Below, in pieces: positions 8,977-16,504 of a stretch of DNA of 64,000 bases. A program made the translations under genes and the position numbers. Source of the stretch: Zobellia laminariae (lineage in GTDB: Bacteria; Bacteroidota; Bacteroidia; Flavobacteriales; Flavobacteriaceae); contig NZ_RCNS01000002.1 in assembly GCF_009725995.1 (NCBI RefSeq), positions 868,001-932,000 on the forward strand, in the 5' to 3' direction. Below the pieces are notes generated by a model that saw nothing but the letters and a program-made list of their open reading frames with translations, had not been told where the DNA came from and ran no database searches. How positions within the stretch are numbered: position 1 is the stretch's first letter; each line of letters starts with the position of its first letter.

Positions 8977-9154
8977 CAGCTACGATTAAGACTATTTCTT
9001 CAATCGCGTGTAGCAGATATTTACTGAACTTGTTTTCAGTCAGAAGGTTTTGCCTGATTTTCCCAAATAATTTTAATATTTGTTTATTGTGCTTCAAAAT
9101 GAAGGCTAAAAAGAGTATATAGGTACAATAGTAGCTATATACAATAATTATAAG

Positions 9155-9197
9155 GATTATAGTTAATGGTAATTATATTCCCATTATATCTATAATC
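9155..9197. repeat. Nested inverted repeat in non-coding DNA
   Basis: GATTATAG (9155-9162) pairs with CTATAATC (9190-9197), and inside it AATGG (9165-9169) pairs with CCATT (9181-9185). The stem is AT-rich and weak. It could be an operator, a small structured RNA or chance in such AT-rich DNA. Confidence 0.3.
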
Positions 9198-9722
9198 AAT
9201 GTTATTTAAATTTTCGGGGGATATTTGGATTTTGAATGTTACAATTCAATAACTTATAAATTAAGCACTTATCTGCCTATTTGATATTGGAAATGGGATT
9301 AAAATGAATTGTCTTCTCAAAATAGTTAGTCCTAATATTGGATGATTGTAAGATTTCCTGTTATCAATCATAAGTATCACTATTAATAGTATTTTTAGAT
9401 ATGACAAATGCCTGACTCTACTAATTCATTTTTCTATTTCCTGGATATTTGTCAGTGTTTTCTTTACAAAGACGATACAATTTAATTTATTTTGCTGAAT
9501 TATTCAAGAGTTTTTAGCAATTTTTCATAGACAAAAGCCACCTTTAATTAAACTTGATGAAACAAGCCAACAATTCAAAATTTACATACTCCTTGTAGAG
9601 CGCCCCTTTTGTAACGAGTTTCTTGCATCTTTCGAATTTGAGTATCTTACTACAAAGTTTAAATAAAGAATCTTCAAACTAAGATCCAACCATATGAGCC
9701 CAATCTTCACCAAATATTTAAA

Positions 9723-9746
9723 ATGAACCGAGATTTCTCAGTTCAT
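9723..9746 (-). terminator. Probable terminator at the left end of the mobilizable element genes
   Basis: ATGAACCGAGA (9723-9733) pairs with TCTCAGTTCAT (9736-9746), with one mismatch in 11 and a 2-base loop. On the minus strand the hairpin is followed by TTTTAAAT. It overlaps the stop codon of the 82-residue gene. Confidence 0.5.
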
Positions 9747-9986
9747 CGAAAATTGTAGTTCTAGCCTGTTTTCAAATTCCACAACAAAAGTTCCGTTCAA
9801 TTCGGATTCATATTTCATTATACGGTTCTTGATACTGTTGCCGCCCTTGAATACTTCAACACGACACATGTAATTATCGCCTTCAAACCTATCATAGCAT
9901 TCAACTTTGATTAAACTGAAATTGTAATCTTTCAACCTGAATTTCAATAACCTTTCCATTAATCTTTCTTGTCTGTGTAACTTCAT
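9738..9986 (-). CDS. Small hypothetical protein of the mobilizable element
   Basis: 82 residues from ATG (MKLHRQERLMERLLKFR). No family recognised. It has a basic N-terminus, then an alternating polar/hydrophobic beta-like pattern (CRVEVFKGG, GTFVVEFENRLELQF). It begins 4 bases after the stop of the 89-residue gene, so the two are probably co-transcribed, and a terminator hairpin overlaps its stop. Confidence 0.5.
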   Translation of the reverse strand: MKLHRQERLMERLLKFRLKDYNFSLIKVECYDRFEGDNYMCRVEVFKGGNSIKNRIMKYESELNGTFVVEFENRLELQFSMN

Positions 9987-9990
9987 ATTT

Positions 9991-10260
9991 CTATAATTTT
10001 CTTACCAATTCCCAACCTTTAAAAGGTACTCGCTGCATACCTAAAATAGTTGTAAGTTTAAAACTTATGCCACTTGGATATGTGTAATGCAAATCAATAT
10101 TACCTTCATCCCATTCTATGAAAAATCCATGCATTGTAATAGGTTTACTCTTAGAGAGCCCTGCATCCTGAAGGGCGCATTCATACCTATCCTTACCCAA
10201 TTCTTTTAGAAGTAGCTTTATAATCTTTAAATCGGTATGACGAAATACGACTTTGGACAT
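9991..10260 (-). CDS. Small hypothetical protein of the mobilizable element
   Basis: 89 residues from ATG. No domain recognised. The sequence is a helix-rich first third (LKIIKLLLKELGKDRYECAL) and a beta-like rest (FFIEWDEGNIDLHYTYP). It follows the SRAP gene by 73 bases on the same strand and precedes the 82-residue gene by 4 bases. Confidence 0.5.
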   Translation of the reverse strand: MSKVVFRHTDLKIIKLLLKELGKDRYECALQDAGLSKSKPITMHGFFIEWDEGNIDLHYTYPSGISFKLTTILGMQRVPFKGWELVRKL

Positions 10261-10333
10261 AATCCAAAATTATGGAAAATATCCATATTAATGGATACGG
10301 GAATTCGTTTTTTATTAACAAATTGAAAAATTA

Positions 10334-11056
10334 CTAGAATAAGCTGCCTTGCTCGTTTAGTTCTTGGTAGTCAACCTTTGTTATAGCTAATGGGGTGTTA
10401 GTGTCTATATCTCTTTTATATAGGTCTCTAGATACTGGATAAGCTTCTATCTCCTTAGTTGTAAATCCTACTTTGGTCAATTCCTTTATCCCGTTGGGAT
10501 TAAGGTCGTGCCGTAGCCAGTCGGTTTCAAATTCAGTATCTAGAATTAAGGGTTGCCTTTTCTTTTTGTTGTGGATTTGTTCGAACTGTTCATTTGCAGG
10601 CATGGTCAGAATGGTACAGCTTAAAAATTCATTATCAATTTCGGTATACAGTCCTGCAAAATAAAATAAAGAATCATCCTTATAATGGCAGAAGTAAGGG
10701 TATGAATTCCCATTTACTTCATGTGGCTCATGAAATCCATCTGCTAGTATCAAACATCTTTTATCCGTAGTGGAATGCTTATAGGTATTGGATGTTAATA
10801 TAGTTTCAGATTTGGCATTTAGCGTATTGTATTTTTTTTGAAACTCAGGTATGTCTTTCATCCCAAATTGAGGAATCAAGCTCCACATAGCAGGATAAAT
10901 GTTTTCAGGCTCATCCATTTTGATAATATATAAATTTGGATGGGTAAAACCATTGGCACGGTAATATGGCTTGTACTCAAAAGGAACTTGAAAAGCTTTT
11001 CTAGTCAATTTTTCAATTTTCTTTTCCTTCTGTCGTAATGTGGTCGAATAGCACAT
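10334..11056 (-). CDS. SOS response-associated peptidase (SRAP/YedK-HMCES family)
   Basis: 240 residues. The family's features are all present: Cys2 directly after the initiator Met (MCYS), Asn80 in NAKSET, Glu110 in GFHEP and His162 in EQIHNKKKRQPLIL. Proteins of this family bind single-stranded DNA and form a covalent thiazolidine link to abasic sites through Cys2, shielding the lesion. The usual IHxRMP signature is altered to IHNKKKRQP, a lineage difference. In this mobilizable element a role in protecting single-stranded DNA during transfer or rolling-type replication is an inference. The downstream small genes are on the same strand. Confidence 0.88.
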   Translation of the reverse strand: MCYSTTLRQKEKKIEKLTRKAFQVPFEYKPYYRANGFTHPNLYIIKMDEPENIYPAMWSLIPQFGMKDIPEFQKKYNTLNAKSETILTSNTYKHSTTDKRCLILADGFHEPHEVNGNSYPYFCHYKDDSLFYFAGLYTEIDNEFLSCTILTMPANEQFEQIHNKKKRQPLILDTEFETDWLRHDLNPNGIKELTKVGFTTKEIEAYPVSRDLYKRDIDTNTPLAITKVDYQELNEQGSLF

Positions 11057-11176
11057 GTTTAAATATAACTATAAATCAACAATCACATATTTATTAATAT
11101 TACTTTGTTATAATATTATTTTATAACATTTACGGTTTATGTAAAAGTATTTTTAATACAAAATAACATTCATATT

Positions 11177-12088
11177 CTATAATTTTAAATTAGTATTATT
11201 TTGAACGATATAGCCTCTTTCTATCTTTCTGTTTGAAGATTCTAGTTGATTTATTTTCTTTAGTAACTCGTCTTTTTCTTTAGGAGAACCATTTTTAAGT
11301 AGATATTGATTTTTAAATTTTTCTAAGGGTGTTCTGTTGTAGTTGAAATATATATCAAAATCAAGCTCATTTTTATTGATCCATTTCATTCTGTCAAAGC
11401 CTACTTGATACGTGTTGCCACCTATTATCCTTTGCGTTGACCTTTCTTTAGTTGTAGGCGTTAATTTAAGTCGCTGGGTTATATCCTTTCGTGAGACTAT
11501 TATATGGGCATGGCTATTAAGACCAGGCTTATAGTCTCCATTTTTCACAGTCCCATTTTTCACTTCCTTATCGGTTCCTTTAAATTTCCTGAAGTGTTCA
11601 ATTTTACCAAAATAAACAAGGTTTTCTCCGGAGTTGAGACCTTTATTTTCTCTATTAAAATTTTTAGCATAATTGTTCATCACTAATCTAGTATACCCCT
11701 TCAAAAGTGAATTATATCTTTTAAATTCCTTGGCGTTCAACTTCAATACGTTATCAATGTCATCTTTTCTTGTAGCCAATTGAATAATGTGTTGCTGCTC
11801 TGCCTGGCTGAAATTTATGGTAGGAGCAAAGTATTTAGCGTCCGACTTCCCTAACTTTTTAATATTAGAATCAATTGTATCAATTACTTCAACAACACTT
11901 ATATCTGTTCTTGAATGGTTGAAAAAATCCTGTTTCATGTTATTTAAGAGAATGACTTCTTGAATATCATTCTTATTACAAATCATGTTTTCTAGCTCCC
12001 TGTTTTCTTTGTCTAAATATATTGCAAGAGTAGAGCAACTTCCGTTGTTTTTAGAACCCAGTGTGCTATGTGGTTTACTAATTGGCAT
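11177..12088 (-). CDS. Mobilization protein, relaxase-like (DUF5712 / MobB type)
   Basis: 303 residues. It resembles the DUF5712 mobilization family of Bacteroidota elements. A histidine-hydrophobe motif (SHAHIIVSRKD, near residue 195) matches the metal-binding HUH-like motif of relaxases, and tyrosines suited to nicking chemistry lie upstream (YFGKIEH, NNYAKNF). Its start overlaps by one base the stop of the upstream mobilization gene (TAATG arrangement), so the two are translationally coupled. It should nick or guide the transfer origin together with the BfmA-like partner. Family assignment is from memory of motifs and context. Confidence 0.7.
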   Translation of the reverse strand: MPISKPHSTLGSKNNGSCSTLAIYLDKENRELENMICNKNDIQEVILLNNMKQDFFNHSRTDISVVEVIDTIDSNIKKLGKSDAKYFAPTINFSQAEQQHIIQLATRKDDIDNVLKLNAKEFKRYNSLLKGYTRLVMNNYAKNFNRENKGLNSGENLVYFGKIEHFRKFKGTDKEVKNGTVKNGDYKPGLNSHAHIIVSRKDITQRLKLTPTTKERSTQRIIGGNTYQVGFDRMKWINKNELDFDIYFNYNRTPLEKFKNQYLLKNGSPKEKDELLKKINQLESSNRKIERGYIVQNNTNLKL

Positions 12089-12552
12089 TATTCAAAAATT
12101 GTATTGATTTTAGAAAGTAAGCCCGATTTATTTTTTGCATCCAACAGTTTGGCGATAGATAGGGCAACCATGCGTTGCTTTTTAATTTCTTCGAGCATGG
12201 TATTTGCTCTTTGCGTTTCATTAGTATTCATTTTATTTAATACTTCTATCACTGTATCACTTGTTTTTTGAATTTCATGATTTTGTTCTTTTGAATAGTT
12301 GTATACTTCTTGACGAAGGGGCTTTAAAATATCACGCTCTTGGACTTTTAGAAAGGAAACCATTCGTTTATCCAATTCTTTTAATGCCCTTGCTGGGCTT
12401 TCATTTTTTGACTCTTGAGGATTGATTCCTGTTTTTTTGAAATATGTAATCATCTCCTCAACTAACTTATAATAGCTAAGTCCTAAAGCTTCACTAAGCT
12501 TCTTTAGTTCCTTATGATGATAATCTGAGATAAGTATGCTTTTTTTTGACAT
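12088..12552 (-). CDS. BfmA/BtgA-type mobilization accessory protein
   Basis: 154 residues. The N-terminus (KSILISDYHHKELKKLSEALGLSYYKLVEEMI) looks like a ribbon-helix-helix DNA-binding domain. The rest is a long helical coiled coil (VQERDILKPLRQEVYNYSKEQNHEIQ) as in BfmA/BtgA mobilization proteins, which bind oriT beside a relaxase. It lies just downstream of the candidate oriT hairpin and is coupled to the relaxase-like gene. Confidence 0.75.
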   Translation of the reverse strand: MSKKSILISDYHHKELKKLSEALGLSYYKLVEEMITYFKKTGINPQESKNESPARALKELDKRMVSFLKVQERDILKPLRQEVYNYSKEQNHEIQKTSDTVIEVLNKMNTNETQRANTMLEEIKKQRMVALSIAKLLDAKNKSGLLSKINTIFE

Positions 12553-12670
12553 TTTACATTTTTTAATACTGATAGTCAGTTAGTTACATCTATTTCTATA
12601 GTATTTCTATAATTTTATATATTCTCTTTTTCTGTTTAATCCTAATGAGAGTAAGGGCTAAGCCTCGCAG

Positions 12671-12711
12671 AGCAAGTTGAAAATAGGGGTGTAGCCCCTG
12701 TTCAACTTGCT
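12671..12711. other. Candidate origin of transfer (oriT) hairpin
   Basis: A perfect 11-bp inverted repeat, AGCAAGTTGAA (12671-12681) and TTCAACTTGCT (12701-12711), encloses a second perfect 5-bp stem, AGGGG (12685-12689) and CCCCT (12695-12699). It lies about 120 bases upstream of the two mobilization genes and overlaps the last codons of the primase-like gene. No T-run follows on either strand, which argues against a simple terminator. The position and shape fit an oriT, but the nick site is not identified. Confidence 0.5.
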
Positions 12712-13689
12712 ATTACCTTCGGTATACATTTTTTATCTTGAATTAGCTTCAAATTATTCTTTATCGATAATTCATGTAAAATAAAATCAGCTAAATCCCA
12801 TTGGTCTTCCTTTTGCTGAACAGTGGTGTTTTTACTAAGAAAAGTACTTATCCTGATATCAATATTTAGATTTTTGGAAATTGATTTGGCTTTCTGACAC
12901 CATATTTCAAAAGCGGGATTCTTTGTTCCTTTTATACTTAAATCAGGAAATAAAGTTATTTTTCGTTTTCCCAGTTCTAAGAATTTACTTTGGCTTAAAC
13001 CATGTAAACCACAAGACGATAACCAAACAAACTTGTCCTTAAAAAACATATCACATATTAAAGCTGTCTTTTCAGATTCAACTATTCCTATATTACATTC
13101 TGCAGGAGCATTGTTAAGTAAGTGCGCACCAAAAAAGCATTGTTCTGTTTTAAACCCCTCGGGAGTTTTGTACCAGTTAAACCTTTTCTTGTCTCTCCTT
13201 CCTGTTGTTCCATTATAGCACATTATCTTACCTGCTCTAATATTTAAATTTGTATCTATTTGCCAGAAAACAGTAGAATTATTCCATACGCAGGAAGTAC
13301 CTACAAAATATTTATGAAAAGTCTCCTTAATACTGACATCATCAAATTTGGTCTGTAAAAATTTATATAAATTTGAAAGCTCTACTTTTTTTTCCTGTAG
13401 TTCGTTTAACAGAATTCTTATCGAAATAAAATATCTTTTCTGATTTAATTATTTTTTTAGAAATGTATGTATTATTAATTTTTGGTATTTCATGGTCACA
13501 GAAATACTGCTTTGGTGTAAAATGATACCCACATTTTTCCTCGCGATTACAACGACCTACTTTAGAGTTTATATGCATGTTTGTTTGATTATCGACATAT
13601 CTTACAAATTGTTTCTGGTTACAATTTGGACAATGATACCTAGATTTTAATCCGGTATATTTTTCTAATTGAAATCTATAATTACTCAT
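12702..13689 (-). pseudogene. Toprim-type primase / DUF6371-like protein, frameshifted at an A8 run
   Basis: Read in two frames, the gene encodes about 328 residues. The first 95 or so (from ATG at 13689) hold a zinc ribbon of the CHC2 type (CPNCNQKQF, CNREEKCGYHFTPKQYF), and the remainder (IVESEKTALI, LSSCGLHGL, ITLFPDL) is Toprim-like. The frames join at an eight-base A run on the coding strand (13386-13393). Removing one A gives a continuous reading through VELSNLYKFLQ into the downstream frame. So either the gene carries a one-base insertion, the read is wrong at the homopolymer, or slippage restores the frame. The product should prime or support element replication beside the RepA-like ATPase. 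Confidence 0.75.
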
Positions 13690-13714
13690 TTATAATTTTT
13701 TAATGTCCATTTAT

Positions 13715-13882
13715 GCCGATTGAAAATCATCAACATAAACTATTAAAATATTGATTTACAGTGTTTTAAATCAAGATATTAATACAGTTTGTAGCTAAAA
13801 TCGGCTCGGTGCTATATGTTCCGAAGGAAGAATCGGCCTCTTGTGCCGATTGCTTCATGACACAAATGGTGCCGAGCCGATT
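13715..13882. other. Candidate replication origin (five GCCGATT boxes, nested palindromes)
   Basis: The 7-mer GCCGATT or its complement occurs at 13715-13721, 13799-13805, 13831-13837, 13845-13851 and 13876-13882. The outer arms are a perfect 11-bp inverted repeat (AATCGGCTCGG at 13799-13809, CCGAGCCGATT at 13872-13882), and the inner pair (13831-13837, 13845-13851) forms a second palindrome. It sits between the RepA-like ATPase and the primase-like gene. This is a GC-rich island in AT-rich DNA. An oriV or Rep-binding site is the best reading; a regulatory site is the alternative. Confidence 0.55.
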
Positions 13883-13960
13883 AACTCTATATTAAGTGTT
13901 CTAAATATCAGGTTTCCAATTGGTTAAATCCTTTTATTTAGTCGGCTATACAATGTCCGC

Positions 13961-14959
13961 TTATATCTTTTTTAACCACCGGCGGATTGTTTTTTCGCTG
14001 ACCTCAAATTGCTTTGCTATTTCTACGTTAGTTTTCCCTGAATTCTTTAAATCCTTTGCTTCTTTAAACCTATTTTCTGCTCCGTCACCCTGTAAATGTT
14101 GTTTCTCAGAGCTAAAACCATTAAAATGGAATTTTAAGAAGCAATTTTTCTTATCGATTTGACAGTCTATAACATTTTCCTGCCCATATTCAACAGGGTA
14201 GCTCCGGTTCTTTAGCTGTTTGATATATCGGATATTATTACCTTGTATAGATTCCCCTATACAAAAACAAACGTCAACAAAATTTGAGAGGGCTTTTGAT
14301 CCAGCGAGGTCTTCTAATTGAATAGGCCTATAAATATCACGTTTAGGGGTATGGGCAATAAGAAGTATGGATAGATTATCTTTTCTTGATAGATCCAGAA
14401 TTAACTTCATAAGCGCTAATGCCTCATGACTTTTCTCGTTGGAAGCAGACAAAAATGTAATATTATCAATTATTATAACTTCAGCCTTATTGCTCTTTAC
14501 TTGGTCTTTGATAGAATTAATAATTAATTCTTCAAAAGAATCCTTACCGGATTCTAAATTTTCGTTTCTGTCAATTTCAACTCTTATAAATTGATCACTA
14601 AAATTATAAAGCTTATCGTTTCCTTCTGAATACCTCTGCTGAAACGCTTTCGTAGACAGTTCAAAATCAAAGTAAAGAACTTTATATTGCTTACTATTTA
14701 AACCTAGTAATGAAGTTCCTTTTGAAATAGCATCTGCGAGTTGTACAGCTAGTATTGATTTTCCCTTACCAGTATTGGAAAATAATATACCTACTTCTCC
14801 TTGATGCCAGATATTTCCAAATAATGGTTTTGGGTCTTCAATTTTAGATGCGATTTTTAACCATTCATTAGCCATTTTGTCCATGAGAATATTATTGCTT
14901 AGCTTTCCTAACCTAATATTATTGTTAGGATTCGTTAAATTTTCTTCGTTTAATTCCAT
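13961..14959 (-). CDS. RepA-like AAA ATPase (AAA_25) with C-terminal helix-turn-helix
   Basis: 332 residues. A RecA-fold ATPase with Walker A (SNTGKGKS, near residue 62) and Walker B (EVIIIDNITFLS, near 160), then ILLIAHTPK and LAGSKALSNF motifs as in the hexameric RepA/DnaB-like helicases of plasmids. The last 40 residues (AKDLKNSGKTNVEIAKQFEV) form a resolvase-type helix-turn-helix. It likely loads on or unwinds the nearby candidate origin, whose repeats begin about 80 bases downstream of its stop. The start ATG was chosen at 14959. Confidence 0.82.
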   Translation of the reverse strand: MELNEENLTNPNNNIRLGKLSNNILMDKMANEWLKIASKIEDPKPLFGNIWHQGEVGILFSNTGKGKSILAVQLADAISKGTSLLGLNSKQYKVLYFDFELSTKAFQQRYSEGNDKLYNFSDQFIRVEIDRNENLESGKDSFEELIINSIKDQVKSNKAEVIIIDNITFLSASNEKSHEALALMKLILDLSRKDNLSILLIAHTPKRDIYRPIQLEDLAGSKALSNFVDVCFCIGESIQGNNIRYIKQLKNRSYPVEYGQENVIDCQIDKKNCFLKFHFNGFSSEKQHLQGDGAENRFKEAKDLKNSGKTNVEIAKQFEVSEKTIRRWLKKI

Positions 14960-15072
14960 TGCTATATTGATTGATAGCCAACGAATTATGTATATTTGTA
15001 GAGAAACAGAATCGTTGACTTTATTATTGAGGATAAATAAAAAGGGATGAATGTAAATCGTCCCTTTTTGAT

Positions 15073-15369
15073 TTAGATTGAGTTTTGCTTGATAAGATTT
15101 AAAGCTTTTTCTGCGTCTACTATTATCTTACGTCCATTTTGTATTATGGCCTTATCGATAACACCTGATTTTTTAAGTCTATTTGCGGAAGAAATACTGC
15201 AGTCCATAAGTTTAGCTATTCCGCGAATACCGTAAACATATTTTTTCGAGAGGGTAGGAGTATCTTCGCTTGAGGAAGAAGGTGTTTTTTCAATAGTTCT
15301 TTGTAAAAATAAGAACTCTTCACCGGTCATTTGGAATATGGGTTTTTCCTTTATTGCTTCTAAATTCAT
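15073..15369 (-). CDS. DUF3853-family DNA-binding protein (excisionase-like)
   Basis: 98 residues from an ATG at 15369 (MNLEAIKEKPIFQMTGEEF); the longer upstream reading starts at a poor site. The C-terminal half (YGIRGIAKLMDCSISSANRLKKSG, with RKIIVDAEKAL after it) is a MerR/excisionase-type winged helix as in DUF3853 proteins of Bacteroidota elements. It lies between the RepA-like gene and the integrase pair, fitting a directionality factor or copy-control regulator. A 22-bp palindrome lies 43 bases upstream of the start. Confidence 0.72.
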   Translation of the reverse strand: MNLEAIKEKPIFQMTGEEFLFLQRTIEKTPSSSSEDTPTLSKKYVYGIRGIAKLMDCSISSANRLKKSGVIDKAIIQNGRKIIVDAEKALNLIKQNSI

Positions 15370-15411
15370 AATATTTAATTTTCTTGTTAAAAAATAAACC
15401 GTGTACATCGG

Positions 15412-15433
15412 TTGTGTTGTTCGAACAAGACAA
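15412..15433. promoter_or_regulatory. Palindromic operator candidate upstream of the DUF3853 gene
   Basis: The 12-base core TTGTTCGAACAA (15417-15428) is a perfect palindrome. Beyond one mismatched pair, four more base pairs extend the symmetry to 15412-15433 (20 of 22 bases symmetric). Its place just upstream of a regulator start suggests a dimeric repressor site, possibly autoregulation or an SOS-like switch for element excision. Confidence 0.5.
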
Positions 15434-15441
15434 ATTTAGTG

Positions 15442-15544
15442 GTGGAAGCGAGTGGAAATAGTGTGGAAATATTACAGAATGGGATAATAAAAACCTTTAT
15501 TGATTATGGGTTTAAAGTTATTTGAATGTGGATTTACTGTGGAT
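15442..15544. repeat. Helically phased GTGGAA/GTGGAT boxes
   Basis: GTGGAA starts at 15442, 15452 and 15463 (spacing 10 and 11). GTGGAT starts at 15528 and 15539 (spacing 11). One-turn spacing places all boxes of a cluster on one DNA face, as expected for a cooperative DNA-binding protein such as an excisionase or Rep. Confidence 0.4.
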
Positions 15545-15562
15545 TTGAATGTTAGAAAAACT

Positions 15563-16504
15563 CTATAATATGATTGTTGCAATTTGTTTTTCAAATAGAG
15601 AGTCTAGTTCTTCAACAAAATATTTTAAACTTTCAGAAGCATTATCCCATGTTCCAGCTTTATAAGCACTTTGGTAATAACTTTTTTTGATACCAATTTC
15701 TTTTAATATTCCTTTCAGCCAGAATTCGTGGTCACTTTTGTTAATTATGCAGCGAAGCTTATAAATTAGATAAAGAATTTTTCGAGTGTCCTTTACTTTA
15801 ACGTATGGAATGGTATTTTGAAGGTTTAAACTTTTATACAATTCTAATTCTGAGATATGTTCAAATAATATTCCATTATATTTATCATGGATATGATAAA
15901 CAATTCCCATATTTAAGAAAATGGTATCACTAGTCATTAAATAATTGGAATTATAATTATTTACATCAGCTTTTCTTTCTAATTGTGCTTTAAGCTGAAT
16001 GCAATAATTGTATATCTGTTCATGGTAGTTGTGTTCAAGAAACCCTATTTCACTATAGAGGTTTGATTCAAAATAAATTCTTCTGTTTTGAATTTCTTTT
16101 AGGTAAGTGAAATTTTTATGAAGATCTTCGTCGCTACTTGTACTCTTTGGACGTCTTCTTTCCTTAAACTCTTTAGTTAGTATTTTTTTTCTTGGTAAGT
16201 CGTAAAAAAGATTACTATGATTTTTAAAAAGTTTAATATTTTCATTGATTTTTTTAACCAACTCTTCAAATAATGATTGTCTGCTTTCTTTTTCATATTC
16301 AGGATTAATCTTTTCAACTATATTCGAATTTAAAAAAATTTTATCGAGTAAAAGTCTATAAATATCCTGTGAGTCATAATCAAAAATATCTCCATCAGAA
16401 TTGATTTCTTCAATCCATCTCTTATTTATTTCCAGCAAAACTTTGGTTAATAAAACAATATTACCGTCGATATTATTTGCTGTGCTAGATTTATTTTTAG
16501 TCAT
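15563..16504 (-). CDS. Hypothetical protein translationally coupled to the integrase
   Basis: 313 residues, not recognised. It is rich in Asn, Lys, Ile and Tyr and mostly helical (IFEHISELELYKSLNLQ-type stretches near residue 215, RKILYLIYKLRCIINK near 240), with no signal peptide or membrane segment. Its start overlaps the integrase stop by 4 bases, so it is made with the integrase. A role in excision, entry exclusion or regulation of the element is possible but unsupported. It may be a cargo gene. Confidence 0.6.
   Translation of the reverse strand: MTKNKSSTANNIDGNIVLLTKVLLEINKRWIEEINSDGDIFDYDSQDIYRLLLDKIFLNSNIVEKINPEYEKESRQSLFEELVKKINENIKLFKNHSNLFYDLPRKKILTKEFKERRRPKSTSSDEDLHKNFTYLKEIQNRRIYFESNLYSEIGFLEHNYHEQIYNYCIQLKAQLERKADVNNYNSNYLMTSDTIFLNMGIVYHIHDKYNGILFEHISELELYKSLNLQNTIPYVKVKDTRKILYLIYKLRCIINKSDHEFWLKGILKEIGIKKSYYQSAYKAGTWDNASESLKYFVEELDSLFEKQIATIIL

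Larger units (their letters stand above)
8850..9722. other. AT-rich non-coding stretch between defence cassette and mobilizable element
   Basis: About 870 bases with no supported gene. It contains the right copy of the 16-bp direct repeat (8961-8976) and a nested AT-rich inverted repeat (9155-9197). It must hold the promoter of the hydrolase-led cassette, but no clear TTG/TAnnTTTG pair was found. Confidence 0.5.
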
